Part shown: positions 51,710-60,802 of the stretch, piece after piece
How positions within the stretch are numbered: position 1 is the first letter of the stretch
Layout: each line of letters begins with the position of its first letter
Assembly (NCBI GenBank): GCA_046329815.1
Contig: JAXLTY010000001.1
Span: 372,001-436,000, forward strand
Direction: 5' to 3'
Length of the DNA: 64,000 bases
From: JADJSS01 sp046329815
GTDB taxonomy: Bacteria > Bacteroidota > Bacteroidia > Chitinophagales > JADIYW01
Position numbers and translations under genes: made by a program
Notes under the pieces: model-generated
What the model saw: only the letters and a program-made list of their open reading frames with translations
What the model was told of the DNA's origin: nothing
The model's database searches: none

Positions 51710-52024
51710 ATGAAAGAAACATTTGGAGAGTATATAAAACGACTTCGGACAGAAAACGAATTGACACTAACTCAACTCGCTGCCAAACTTGACTTGGACT
51801 CTGCTAACCTTAGTAAAATTGAAAACAATAAAAGAGAGTTTGACGAAAAAAGACTTGAACTTTTAGCTAATGTTTTCAGTCTTGAATTGGCACAACTAAG
51901 GACAGAATTTTTTAGCGACATAATCGCAAAGAAAATTTACGAAAACAATTGCGACAGCAAAACGCTGATTTTAGCAGAGCAAAAAGTGGAATATTTAAAA
52001 TCTAAAAATCTTGCAACAATATGA
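51710..52024 (+). CDS. XRE-family HTH controller of the R-M system
   Basis: A 104-residue protein with an N-terminal Cro/C1-type HTH (residues 3-62: FGEYIKRLRTENELTLTQLAAKLDLDSANLSKIENNKREFDEKRLELLANVF). The C-terminal 40 residues form a helical extension (DSKTLILAEQKVEYLKSKN). The ATG at 51710 directly follows the operator; the longer start at 51677 would begin upstream of the -7 box. The stop overlaps the methyltransferase start (ATGA, 52021-52024). By position and operator it acts like controller (C) proteins, delaying restriction until methylation is complete. It is somewhat longer than classical C proteins (about 80-100). Confidence 0.85.
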   Translation: MKETFGEYIKRLRTENELTLTQLAAKLDLDSANLSKIENNKREFDEKRLELLANVFSLELAQLRTEFFSDIIAKKIYENNCDSKTLILAEQKVEYLKSKNLATI

Positions 52025-53061
52025 ATATAGTATCTTTTTTCGCAGGAGCAGGTGGACTTGACCTTGGTTTCCAAAAAGCAGGTTTTAATGTGATTTGGGC
52101 AAACGAATACGACAAGGAAATTTGGGAAACATACGAGAAAAATCACCCTCACACAATTCTTGACAGAAGAAGTATTGTTGATATTCCAGCTGACGAAGTT
52201 CCAGAGTGTGATGGCATTATTGGTGGTCCACCTTGTCAAAGTTGGAGCGAAGCTGGAGCAATGAAAGGGATAGAAGATAAAAGGGGACAATTATTTTTTG
52301 ATTTTATTAGAATCTTGGAAGCCAAACAACCAAAATTTTTCCTGGCTGAAAATGTAAGTGGAATGCTTTTAGGCAGACATTCAGAAGCATTACAAAACAT
52401 TAAAGAAATGTTCAGAAATGCAGGTGTAGGTTATGAACTTTCATTTGAAATGGTAAATGCTTGCGACTATAATGTTCCACAAGACAGAAAACGAGTAATT
52501 TTTGTAGGCATTCGTAAAGATTTAGGGTTTAAGTATCAATTTCAAAAACCCAACTTTCCAAAATTAACGCTTCAAGAAACAATTTACGATTTAAAAGACA
52601 ATGTTTTACCAGCATTGCCTTACAACAAAACCAATGGTGACAAATGTGCTTTGCCAAATCACGAATATATGATTGGTGATTTTTCAACAATTTTTATGTC
52701 AAGAAACAGAGTAAGAAGTTGGGACGAACAATCATTTACAATTCAAGCAGGTGGCAGACACGCTCCTATTCACCCACAAGCACCCAAAATGAAATTCATA
52801 GAGCAAAATGTAAGAATTTTTGTTCCCGGTAAAGAACATTTATACAGACGATTGAGTGTAAGAGAGTGTGCAAGAATTCAAACATTTCTAGATGATTTTA
52901 TTTTCCATTATACAAGTGTTCCAGCAGGTTATAAAATGATTGGAAATGCTGTTCCTGTAAATCTTGCAAAATTTCTTGCCGAGACAATCGAGCAACAATT
53001 GAAAGAAAACGCATTGACAAAAGAACTAAAAATTGAAAAAAGAGAAGCCGTAGCAGTATGA
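52021..53061 (+). CDS. DNA (cytosine-5) methyltransferase, likely GGCC-specific
   Basis: A 346-residue C5 methyltransferase with the ten-motif order intact: I FFAGAGGLDLGFQKAGF, IV GGPPCQSWSEAG (catalytic Cys in PPCQ), VI FLAENVSG, VIII PQDRKRVIFVG, IX RVRSWDEQSFTIQAG, X MIGNAVPVNLAKFLAE. It methylates the host's recognition sites; SAM is the donor. The overall look is close to the NgoPII/HaeIII group, and with the neighbouring NgoPII-like endonuclease suggests GGCC, an inference from memory of that family. Overlaps both neighbours by ATGA. Confidence 0.95.
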   Translation: MNIVSFFAGAGGLDLGFQKAGFNVIWANEYDKEIWETYEKNHPHTILDRRSIVDIPADEVPECDGIIGGPPCQSWSEAGAMKGIEDKRGQLFFDFIRILEAKQPKFFLAENVSGMLLGRHSEALQNIKEMFRNAGVGYELSFEMVNACDYNVPQDRKRVIFVGIRKDLGFKYQFQKPNFPKLTLQETIYDLKDNVLPALPYNKTNGDKCALPNHEYMIGDFSTIFMSRNRVRSWDEQSFTIQAGGRHAPIHPQAPKMKFIEQNVRIFVPGKEHLYRRLSVRECARIQTFLDDFIFHYTSVPAGYKMIGNAVPVNLAKFLAETIEQQLKENALTKELKIEKREAVAV

Positions 53062-53897
53062 CAAATATTTTAGAAGCAATTGTAAATATTGTGAATAACC
53101 CAGTTGTTGTAATAAGAAATCATTACACAGGAAGGAACAGAGCTAACAATGTTGGAGAAGCGTTAGAAATGTTTGTAAAAGACGCTTTTGCAAACACAAT
53201 TCAAGAACAAGATATACAAGTAAAAAACACTCGATACAATCAAGTATTTTCTTGGCTTGGCAATCAAAATCATCCACCTGATATTATGATTCGTCAAGGC
53301 GATGCAATTGAAGTAAAGAAAACTCAAAGCCCAAATAGTGACTTGGCTTTAAATAGTTCATATCCAAAATCAAATATTCGGTCGAACAGCAATATGATAA
53401 CGCAAGAATGCAGAACTTGTGAAAATTGGACTGAAAAAGACTTGATTTATTGCGTTGGTCATACAACTGATGATTCTATAAAATCTCTTTGGATGGTCTA
53501 TGGTAACATTTATGCAGCCAAACACGAAACTTATCAAATCATTAAACAAAAAATCACAGACGGGATAAATGAAATTCCAAATATTGAACTTGCTGAAACA
53601 AATGAATTGGGAAGAGTAAACAGAGTTGACCCACTTGGAATAACAAATTTGAGAATCCGTGGAATGTGGCAAATTCAAAATCCAAGAAGAGTTTTTAATT
53701 ATTTGCATACAACAGGAGACACTTTTGAGCTTGTTGCAGTTATTCCGACCAACAAATACAACTCATTTCCTACTGACAGTAAAAGCAGAATTGAAAACTT
53801 GCAAAATCCAAATTTAAGTATTAAAAATATTCAAGTTAAAGACCCAAATAATCCAGCGAATTTAATAGACTCAAAACTTATAATTTTCAAACTTTAA
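53058..53897 (+). CDS. Type II restriction endonuclease, NgoPII-like
   Basis: A 279-residue endonuclease. I recognise the NgoPII family: IVNIVNNPVVVI, RANNVGEALEMFVKD, VFSWLGNQNHPPDIMIRQGDAIEVKK, LALNSSYPKS, CRTCENWTEKDLIY, ETNELGRVNRVDPLGIT and RIRGMWQIQNPRRVFNY. PPD then 10 residues to EVK is the PD-(D/E)xK catalytic core. The family cuts GGCC. The gene is intact and overlaps the methyltransferase by ATGA, so it is translated last, in line with C-M-R regulation. Confidence 0.93.
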   Translation: MTNILEAIVNIVNNPVVVIRNHYTGRNRANNVGEALEMFVKDAFANTIQEQDIQVKNTRYNQVFSWLGNQNHPPDIMIRQGDAIEVKKTQSPNSDLALNSSYPKSNIRSNSNMITQECRTCENWTEKDLIYCVGHTTDDSIKSLWMVYGNIYAAKHETYQIIKQKITDGINEIPNIELAETNELGRVNRVDPLGITNLRIRGMWQIQNPRRVFNYLHTTGDTFELVAVIPTNKYNSFPTDSKSRIENLQNPNLSIKNIQVKDPNNPANLIDSKLIIFKL

Positions 53898-54118
53898 GAC
53901 ATTGATTAACAAACAAATTGACAATGAAAAAACGAAAGGTCAACACCCAACAGCAGTTTGGCAAAATGGCGGGTTCAGTGTCCGTCTCGCACTAGTATTC
54001 CTTCAAGTCACTAGTGTGTACTATTAAACCAGTCTCCGACTATATCAATATAAAAACTTCCTAAAAATCAAAAACCACTGAAAATCAACCACCTACAAAC
54101 TTAGCAACTACAATTCCC
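53898..54118. other. Gap after the R-M operon
   Basis: About 220 bases without a gene. A segment near 53945-53985 (CCCAACAGCAGTTTGGCAAA then ATGGCGGGTTCAGTG) is G+C-richer and looks like a dispersed intergenic repeat of accessory regions; that is an impression from memory. A CACTAG/CTAGTG repeat (53989-53994 and 54012-54017) brackets an 18-base spacer. Confidence 0.35.
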
Positions 54119-54340
54119 TATGAATCAACTGCAACTTTATATGAAGTAACTGAGTTTTTCTATGAATCAGCTTAAACTTTCTATTTATCGACAGCAACTT
54201 CTTATGTAGCAAAAGGAACTTAGTATGAAGCTAATCTATCTATCTATGAAGCGGCTGAAACTTTGTATGAAGCGAAATAATATTTCTATGAAGCGGCTTA
54301 AAGTCTCTATGAAGCGACTGCAACTTTCTATGAAGCGGCG
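54119..54340. repeat. 21-bp tandem repeat array, about 10.5 units
   Basis: Units start at 54119, 54140, 54161, 54182, 54203, 54224, 54245, 54266, 54287, 54308 and 54329 (partial), each exactly 21 bases with no indel. The consensus is TATGAAGCGG followed by CTGAAACTTTC. Nine of eleven begin TATGAA. Units 7, 9, 10 and 11 are closest to consensus; units 1-6 are more diverged, so the array seems to have grown at its right end. 21 bp is two DNA turns and also seven codons. It ends 56 bases before an HTH gene. Confidence 0.9.
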
Positions 54341-54386
54341 TAGTACAATTCATATTTTTTTATTAATATTGCTTAACCATAAATAA
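54225..54386 (+). CDS. Possible small ORF through the 21-bp array (heptad peptide)
   Basis: In this frame the right half of the array reads as heptads M-K-R-L-K-L-S: MKLIYLS, MKRLKLC, MKRNNIS, MKRLKVS, MKRLQLS, then MKRRSTIHIFLLILLNHK and stop, 53 residues. It would be a very basic protein with a hydrophobic tail. The stop lies 10 bases before the ATG of the HTH gene. In the left half the same frame is broken by stops (units 2 and 5). No ribosome binding site or promoter was recognised; it may simply follow from a repeat length divisible by three. Confidence 0.2.
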   Translation: MKLIYLSMKRLKLCMKRNNISMKRLKVSMKRLQLSMKRRSTIHIFLLILLNHK

Positions 54387-54396
54387 AACAATTACT

Positions 54397-54753
54397 ATGA
54401 TTCAACTCAATCTCGCAGCCATTCTCAACGACAGGGAAATTAAAAAGCACTGCACCTATCTCGTTCAAAACGGTTTCAGTTGGGATTTCGCCAGCCGTAT
54501 GCTTACACACAAAACCAAAAGCATCACCTTTGCCCAACTCGAAAAGCTATGCACCTTGCTGCACTGCACACCAAACGACATCTTGGTCTGGACTCCAAAT
54601 GAAAATGAAAAACCGAGTGCCAACCAGCCGCTGCATCAAATCATACAACCACAACACCGCCAACTCATCTCACACGGCTTCAAAACACTGCCGATAGAGA
54701 AACTCAGAGAGATTCGCAAAATCATTGAAGAGGAAGTGAAGAAGAATTTGTAG
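54397..54753 (+). CDS. Small XRE-type HTH protein
   Basis: A 118-residue protein. Residues 4-68 form a Cro/C1-type HTH of the YozG/HTH_26 kind (LAAILNDREIKKHCTYLVQNGFSWDFASRMLTHKTKSITFAQLEKLCTLLHCTPNDILVW). The C-terminal part (80-118) is a charged helical tail (LPIEKLREIRKIIEEEVKKNL). It is a single gene directly right of the 21-bp array, which could be its binding site. It is unrelated to the R-M controller at 51710 beyond the fold. Confidence 0.85.
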   Translation: MIQLNLAAILNDREIKKHCTYLVQNGFSWDFASRMLTHKTKSITFAQLEKLCTLLHCTPNDILVWTPNENEKPSANQPLHQIIQPQHRQLISHGFKTLPIEKLREIRKIIEEEVKKNL

Positions 54754-54846
54754 TCGCATTCATGATAAAAAAGAATGTTCGCGTGTAATATTTCTGCTTT
54801 TTTATTCACTAATTTAGCGCACTTCAATTTCATTAAACAAAACAAT

Positions 54847-56853
54847 ATGAGAAATCTGTTTCTGGCCACACTGTCACTATTCCTTTCTTTTTCACTTTTC
54901 GCACAAGACAAAGACGTTGTCGGCGCGAACATCGACAAGAGCGCAAAACCAGGCGATGACTTTTTTAAATATGCTAACGGCGGCTGGATAAAGCAAAATC
55001 CAATTCCGGCGGCTTACTCGCAATGGGGCATCGGCAACCTGGTGCAGGAAGATGTATGGGAAAAACTAAAGAAAATCAACGAAGACGCTTTGGTGAGCAG
55101 TTCCACCAATCCGAATACACGCAAAATCCATGATTTTTATTTCACTGCCATGGATACGCTGACGATTGAAAAGGTGAAACTCAATCCAATTTCAACTGAA
55201 CTGGGTATGATCAACTCAATAAAAGATATTCCGTCGTTGCTAAAAACAATTACCTACCTGCAATCGGTAGGTATTCCTACTACTTTTGATCTGGGTATTT
55301 ACCAAGACATGAAAAACAGCGAGGTCAACGCACTGTATTTGTCGCAAGGCGGTTTGGGTTTGCCAAACAGAGATTACTACTTTAATAAAGATGCGCGCAC
55401 GAATAAAATCGTTACCGATTACAAAACGAAGCACCTGCCGCGCATGTTAGCATACATCAATCCTAATTTTTCGAGCGGCGCTGCAGGAATTTACAACCTG
55501 GAAAAAGCATTAGCAACTAAATCAAGAAAACTGGAAGACCTGCGCGATCCGTATGAAAACTATAATAAGATGTCGGTAGCAGAATTGAATCAACTGACGC
55601 CAAACATTAACTGGAACACGATCTTTTCTCAACTGAACATCAAAACGGATTCGGTGATTATTGGTCAGCCGGAATTTTACAAGCAATTGAATACAATTAT
55701 TAAAACAATTCCTTTGGCTACGTGGAAAAACTATCTGCGTTTCCACGTCATTTCTTCTTATGCTGATTATTTACAAAAGAAAGTAAACAATGAAGATTTC
55801 CGTTTTTATGGTACCGTAATTCGCGGAAGAAAAGAGCAGCTACCACGCTGGAAACGCGCATTGCAATGGGAAGAAGGTGCTATGGGCGAAGTATTAGGTC
55901 AGTTGTATGTGAAAGATAACTTTACGCCAAAAACAAAAGAACGTTATACTAAATTATGTGATGATGTATTTGCTGCGTTTGCCGACAGAATTAAAAATCT
56001 GGACTGGATGAGCGAAGCTACCAAACAAAAATCGTTGCAAAAGTTAGGAACTGTTGTCAAAAAAGTAGGTTATCCTGATACCTGGAAAGATTTCTCGGCT
56101 TTGCAAACTACGGATAAATCTATCGTGGAAAACATCAGAAATGCGAATAAATTTTGGTTCAACTACAATATCAATAAACTAAACAAACCGGTTGACCGCA
56201 CAGAATGGGACATGACGCCGCAAACGTACAATGCGTATTACAATCCATCGAATAACGAAATCGTATTGCCGGCTGGTATCTTTGTAATTCCGGGTTTCAG
56301 AGATGAAGATATTGATGACGCCGTGATCTACGGTTATGCTGCTGCTTCTACTATCGGCCACGAAATTACACACGGCTTTGACGATGAAGGCAGACAGTTT
56401 GACGAAAAAGGTAATTTGCAAAACTGGTGGCAAAAAGAAGATGAAGACAAATTCAACGAGAAAACACAAAAATATATTGACCAATTCAACAATTTTATTG
56501 TACTGGATTCTATACATATCAACGGAAAAGCAACGCTTGGCGAAAATATCGCTGACTTAGGTGGTCTGGTGATTGCTTTGGATGCGTTCAAAAAAACACA
56601 GCAATATAAAGAAGGCAAGCTAATTGATGGTTTGACGCCGCTGCAACGCTATTTCTTAGGTTATGCATTGGGCTGGTTAGGTCACCAACGCGACGAAGAA
56701 CTGGCTACACGCGTATTGACTGATGTGCATTCGCCTGCATTTTTGCGCGTGAACGGTCCGTTCTCTAATATCGATGATTTTTACGATGCATTCGGTATTA
56801 AATCTAACGATAAAATGTTCCGCGCCAGTGGCGACCGAGTGAAGATCTGGTAA
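54847..56853 (+). CDS. M13 family metallopeptidase (neprilysin/PepO-like)
   Basis: A 668-residue exported zinc endopeptidase. The signal peptide MRNLFLATLSLFLSFSLFAQ decides the ATG at 54847 over the upstream ATG at 54775. The N-terminal M13 domain starts with SAKPGDDFFKYANGGWIKQNPIP. The catalytic part has H505-E506 and H509 (GHEITHGFDDEGRQFD) and E566, D570 (GENIADLGG), with NAYYNPSNNEIVLPAGI before it, so all zinc ligands and the catalytic Glu are present. It should process peptides in the periplasm or outside. A terminator follows. Confidence 0.96.
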   Translation: MRNLFLATLSLFLSFSLFAQDKDVVGANIDKSAKPGDDFFKYANGGWIKQNPIPAAYSQWGIGNLVQEDVWEKLKKINEDALVSSSTNPNTRKIHDFYFTAMDTLTIEKVKLNPISTELGMINSIKDIPSLLKTITYLQSVGIPTTFDLGIYQDMKNSEVNALYLSQGGLGLPNRDYYFNKDARTNKIVTDYKTKHLPRMLAYINPNFSSGAAGIYNLEKALATKSRKLEDLRDPYENYNKMSVAELNQLTPNINWNTIFSQLNIKTDSVIIGQPEFYKQLNTIIKTIPLATWKNYLRFHVISSYADYLQKKVNNEDFRFYGTVIRGRKEQLPRWKRALQWEEGAMGEVLGQLYVKDNFTPKTKERYTKLCDDVFAAFADRIKNLDWMSEATKQKSLQKLGTVVKKVGYPDTWKDFSALQTTDKSIVENIRNANKFWFNYNINKLNKPVDRTEWDMTPQTYNAYYNPSNNEIVLPAGIFVIPGFRDEDIDDAVIYGYAAASTIGHEITHGFDDEGRQFDEKGNLQNWWQKEDEDKFNEKTQKYIDQFNNFIVLDSIHINGKATLGENIADLGGLVIALDAFKKTQQYKEGKLIDGLTPLQRYFLGYALGWLGHQRDEELATRVLTDVHSPAFLRVNGPFSNIDDFYDAFGIKSNDKMFRASGDRVKIW

Positions 56854-56874
56854 TATTTGTAAAAAGAATATCTT

Positions 56875-56912
56875 AAAGAGGTTTCAAGTTGTTCTTGAGA
56901 CCTCTTTTGTTT
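56875..56912 (+). terminator. Terminator of the M13 peptidase gene
   Basis: A 14-bp stem, AAAGAGGTTTCAAG (56875-56888) with CTTGAGACCTCTTT (56894-56907, one G-T pair), followed by T-rich sequence, 21 bases after the stop. Confidence 0.85.
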
Positions 56913-57279
56913 TCCAGCTATCTTATTATTATGAAACAGTATATTGGCTCAATTACGCATTTTTTCGATACAAAACCCTGAAATGCTATTGACATACATC
57001 AAAAAAAAGATCAATTTTACCACATATAAAGCCAATTCAACCGTTTAATCAAAGAAACCGACCACTTACTAAGTATCGATATGAGACATGAAATGTTGAT
57101 ATATCTTTACATCATCAACAGAGTTGTTTACGTTTCTTCATTTTTATCTGTTGTTTACGGCTTTTTAAAGACTCTAAAGCTAGATCATAAACCAACCTAA
57201 AACAAATTCTTTGATTTACTAATTTTAGAAATCATTTCATCAAAGAGTTTGTTATTCAAAGTGTGATTAACATACTGCT
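56913..57279. other. Intergenic region
   Basis: About 370 bases between the peptidase terminator and a small exported protein. It contains short ORFs only and no recognised RNA, repeat or promoter match. Confidence 0.4.
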
Positions 57280-57675
57280 ATGAAAAAACTTTACAATATA
57301 TTATTCTTTCTTTTCCTTTCCGTTTCTTTTTATTCAAATGGGTTTTCAGAAGATAAGATTACTGCTAAATCTACCATTAGAAGTATCTGGAAATACGAAC
57401 AAGATCAATCTAAGTTTTCACCTGAAGACGGCATTGCCAAAAAGATATTCTTCCTTTCATTGAATGATGATGGTACTTTTCATCAATATGTAAAAGTAAT
57501 TCCGCTTTCACCTAAAGATTATTTCCGCGTGAAAAACTATGAATTAGATGGTACATGGAGAGAAAAAGACGGCAAAATCATTTTAGAAGAATATGGCAAA
57601 ATCAACGAAATAGATTACACTTATTTCATCACTAATTTTGAGAATATTGATAATCAGGTTATCACAAAAAAATAG
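57280..57675 (+). CDS. Small exported protein, unknown function
   Basis: A 131-residue protein with a clear signal peptide (MKKLYNILFFLFLSVSFYSNGFS). The mature part has the pattern IRSIWKYEQDQ, FFLSLNDDGTFHQYV, YELDGTWREKDGKIILEE, which resembles lipocalin-like or META-type beta barrels in which W and G of a GTW motif recur. I do not recognise a specific family. Single gene with its own terminator. Confidence 0.75.
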   Translation: MKKLYNILFFLFLSVSFYSNGFSEDKITAKSTIRSIWKYEQDQSKFSPEDGIAKKIFFLSLNDDGTFHQYVKVIPLSPKDYFRVKNYELDGTWREKDGKIILEEYGKINEIDYTYFITNFENIDNQVITKK

Positions 57676-57700
57676 AACTAAACTAAATTTATGTTTTTTG

Positions 57701-57730
57701 AAACGTCTCGTGTAATACGAGGCGTTTTTT
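57701..57730 (+). terminator. Terminator of the small exported protein gene
   Basis: An 11-bp stem, AAACGTCTCGT (57701-57711) with ACGAGGCGTTT (57717-57727, one G-T pair), running into T6. Confidence 0.9.
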
Positions 57731-57824
57731 ATTTCCAAACTGTTATTTATTTTTACATAAGCAGCTTATTTATTCCTTTTTTTTTTTCATTTTGTAAATT
57801 TACGCAGAACTATCATCGTTCCAA

Positions 57825-60785
57825 ATGGCAAATACACTACTAAGTACAGATGCGGTCATTAATCCGGCAGCTTTGCAGCAACTGGCAATATTGCTAGACG
57901 GCGATCTGTTTTTCGATGATATGATGCGTAAACTCTACGCAACTGATGCATCTGTATATAAAGAATATCCGACGGCAGTTTGTTATCCGAAAACTAAAAA
58001 TGATATCAAAGCGCTTATTCAGTTTGCCAATAAACATAAGTTGCCATTGATTCCGCGTGCAGCAGGTACTTCGCTTGGCGGACAAGTGGTAGGTAACGGT
58101 ATTGTGGTTGATGTATCGAAATATTTTACGAAAATTATTGAAGTCAATAAAGATCAAAGTTACTGCATTGTGCAGCCAGGTGTTGTTCGCGATGAATTGA
58201 ACCGGCAATTAAAACCGGTTGGTTTATTTTTCGCACCGGAAACTTCCACAGCCAATCGCGCAATGATCGGCGGTATGGTCGGTAATAATTCATGCGGTAC
58301 CAATTCTATTGTTTACGGAACTACGCGTCATCATGTTTTAGAATTAAGCGGTTTTTTAAGCGATGGCTCGGAAGTGGTTTTTAAAGATCTGACGCAGGAA
58401 GAATTTCAGCAAAAGATTCAGCAAAGCAATTTGGATGGAATTATTCATCAATTTTTATTCAATGAATTATCCAATGCGGAAACGCAGAAAGAAATTTTCG
58501 AGCAATTTCCAAATCAAAAAATACACAGAAGAAATACCGGTTACGCAATTGATGAATTATTGCGGCAGCAACCGTTTGCCGAAAACGGAAAACCGTTTAA
58601 TTTATGCGAACTGATTTGCGGCAGTGAAGGCACTTTAGCTTTTATAACCGAAATAAAATTAAACTTAGTACCGATTCCGCCAAAAGAAAAAGTGGTGATT
58701 GCGGTGCATTTTCATACGTTAGAAGAAAGTTTGCGCGCTACGGTTTTAGCGATGCAGCATCAGCCAAGTGCTTGTGAGCTTATTGATAAAATTATTTTGG
58801 ATTGTACGAAATCAAATATCGAGCAAAACAAAAACCGCTTTTTTATTCAAGGCGATCCGGAAGCTATTTTATGTGTGGAATTTCATGCGGAAACAAAAGA
58901 TGCTATTACTGAAAAAGCGACAGCGTTAGAAGCAGCTTTTAAACAACACAATATCGGTTATCATTTTCCGAATTTATTCGGCAACGACATTAACAAAATA
59001 TGGAGTTTGCGCAAAGCCGGCTTAGGTTTGCTGGCAAATATTCCCGGCGACAGAAAAGCGGTTGCGGTGATTGAAGACACTGCAGTTGCAGTAGAAGACT
59101 TACCTGCATATATCAGTGAGTTTACTGATATGATGAATAAGCACAAACAGCAATCAGTATATTACGCACATGCAGGCGCCGGCGAGTTGCACTTGCGACC
59201 AATCTTAGATTTAAAGAAAAAAGACGACCGCGTTTTGTTCCGAACAATTGCAACAGAAACCGCCGAACTGGTCAAAAAATATAATGGTTCATTAAGTGGC
59301 GAACACGGCGATGGACGTGTGCGTGGTGAATTTATTCCGTTGATGGTTGGTGAAAAAAATTATCAATTGCTGCGTAAACTGAAATATACTTTTGACGCAA
59401 ACAATATTTTCAATCCTGGAAAGATAGTGGACACACCGCCGATGGATACGTTTTTGCGTTATGAAGAAAACCAGCAAACAAAACAGTTTAACACAGTTTT
59501 TAATTTCGATAAAGACGATGGCATTTTGCGTGCTGCGGAAAAATGTAACGGCAGCGGTGATTGCAGAAAGTTACCAGGCAGCGGCGGCACGATGTGTCCG
59601 TCTTACATGGCGACGCGCGATGAGAAAGACACAACGCGTGCACGTGCTAACATTTTAAGAGATTTTTTAAGTAATTCCACACAACCGAATGCTTTCAACC
59701 ATGAAGAAATTTATGCAGTAATGGATTTGTGTTTGAGCTGTAAAGGTTGTGTTTCCGAATGTCCGTCGAATGTAGATATTCCGACATTGAAAGCAGAGTT
59801 TTTACATCAGTATTATAAAGATAACGGTGTGCCGATGCGTACCAAAGCAATAGCAAATATTGGCAAACTGAGCAAGCTGGCGATGTTGTTTCCGCGTTTA
59901 AGTAACTTCGGTTTATCGAATCGATTTACTTCAAAAGTGCTGAAGAAAATTTTAAAGATAGCGCCGGAACGTTCAATGCCGTTGTACTACAAACAAACTT
60001 TGTTAGACTGGTATTTAAAGAATAAAAAAGAATTAGCCATCACCGGCGAGCGACATGGAAAAGTGTTTTTCTTTTTTGATGAATTTACAAATTTCAATGA
60101 TGTTGAGATTGGTATAAAAGCACTAAAGTTATTAGCGAAATTAGGTTATGAAATAGATTACATTGAACACAGCGACAGCGGTCGTGCGCACTTGTCAAAA
60201 GGTTTGATTGTGGAGGCACAAAAATTAGCAAAAGAAAATGTAGCGAAACTAAAAACGTATATCAATACGAACACACCGCTGATCGGAATTGAGCCGTCTG
60301 CTATCTTGTCGTTCAGAGATGAGTATCCAAGATTGGTTGACAAGACAGAAAAAGAAAATGCGAAGAAATTAGGCAACAATTGTTTAATCATTGACGAATT
60401 TATCGCACAGGAAATTCAGAAAGGAAATATTACATCGGCACAGTTTACTACGGCTAGTAAGCACATCAAACTGCACGGACATTGCCACCAAAAAGCGTTA
60501 TCTACTATCGATACGTCTATACAACTGATGAGTCTGCCTGTCAATTATCATGTAGAAAATATACCTAGCGGCTGCTGCGGTATGGCAGGCAGTTTCGGTT
60601 ATGAGAAAGAACATTTTGAGGTGTCGATGCAGGTTGGCGAACTGGTGCTGTTTCCTGCAGTACGCAATGCAAGTGAAGATACGATTATTGCCGCGCCTGG
60701 CACGAGCTGCCGTCACCAGATAAAAGACGGCACACATAAATTAGCGAAACATCCAATTGAAGTGTTGTATGAGGCGTTGGTATGA
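57825..60785 (+). CDS. FAD-linked oxidoreductase with Fe-S/CCG domains (YdiJ/D-2-hydroxyacid dehydrogenase type)
   Basis: A 986-residue enzyme. Residues 45-280 form a PCMH-type FAD domain (LIPRAAGTSLGGQVVGNGIVVDVSK; GMVGNNSCGTNSIVYGTTRHHVLEL). Residues 280-545 are the FAD-oxidase C domain (YAHAGAGELHLRP, SGEHGDGRVRGEF, FNPGKIVD). Residues 575-665 hold Fe-S cysteines (CNGSGDCRK, MCPSYMAT, CLSCKGCVSECPSNVD). Residues 740-980 include CCG motifs (LHGHCHQKAL; SGCCGMAGSFGYEKEHF). The length and order fit YdiJ, a D-2-hydroxyglutarate dehydrogenase, and fused GlcD-GlpC-like D-lactate dehydrogenases. It feeds electrons to quinone or an electron carrier. The exact substrate cannot be told from sequence. 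Confidence 0.92.
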   Translation: MANTLLSTDAVINPAALQQLAILLDGDLFFDDMMRKLYATDASVYKEYPTAVCYPKTKNDIKALIQFANKHKLPLIPRAAGTSLGGQVVGNGIVVDVSKYFTKIIEVNKDQSYCIVQPGVVRDELNRQLKPVGLFFAPETSTANRAMIGGMVGNNSCGTNSIVYGTTRHHVLELSGFLSDGSEVVFKDLTQEEFQQKIQQSNLDGIIHQFLFNELSNAETQKEIFEQFPNQKIHRRNTGYAIDELLRQQPFAENGKPFNLCELICGSEGTLAFITEIKLNLVPIPPKEKVVIAVHFHTLEESLRATVLAMQHQPSACELIDKIILDCTKSNIEQNKNRFFIQGDPEAILCVEFHAETKDAITEKATALEAAFKQHNIGYHFPNLFGNDINKIWSLRKAGLGLLANIPGDRKAVAVIEDTAVAVEDLPAYISEFTDMMNKHKQQSVYYAHAGAGELHLRPILDLKKKDDRVLFRTIATETAELVKKYNGSLSGEHGDGRVRGEFIPLMVGEKNYQLLRKLKYTFDANNIFNPGKIVDTPPMDTFLRYEENQQTKQFNTVFNFDKDDGILRAAEKCNGSGDCRKLPGSGGTMCPSYMATRDEKDTTRARANILRDFLSNSTQPNAFNHEEIYAVMDLCLSCKGCVSECPSNVDIPTLKAEFLHQYYKDNGVPMRTKAIANIGKLSKLAMLFPRLSNFGLSNRFTSKVLKKILKIAPERSMPLYYKQTLLDWYLKNKKELAITGERHGKVFFFFDEFTNFNDVEIGIKALKLLAKLGYEIDYIEHSDSGRAHLSKGLIVEAQKLAKENVAKLKTYINTNTPLIGIEPSAILSFRDEYPRLVDKTEKENAKKLGNNCLIIDEFIAQEIQKGNITSAQFTTASKHIKLHGHCHQKALSTIDTSIQLMSLPVNYHVENIPSGCCGMAGSFGYEKEHFEVSMQVGELVLFPAVRNASEDTIIAAPGTSCRHQIKDGTHKLAKHPIEVLYEALV

Positions 60786-60802
60786 AAAGCTAATACTCAC
60801 CG

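Noticed and set aside
54119..54340. CRISPR array
   Set aside because: Units are contiguous 21-mers without unique spacers, diverge gradually and have no cas genes nearby.
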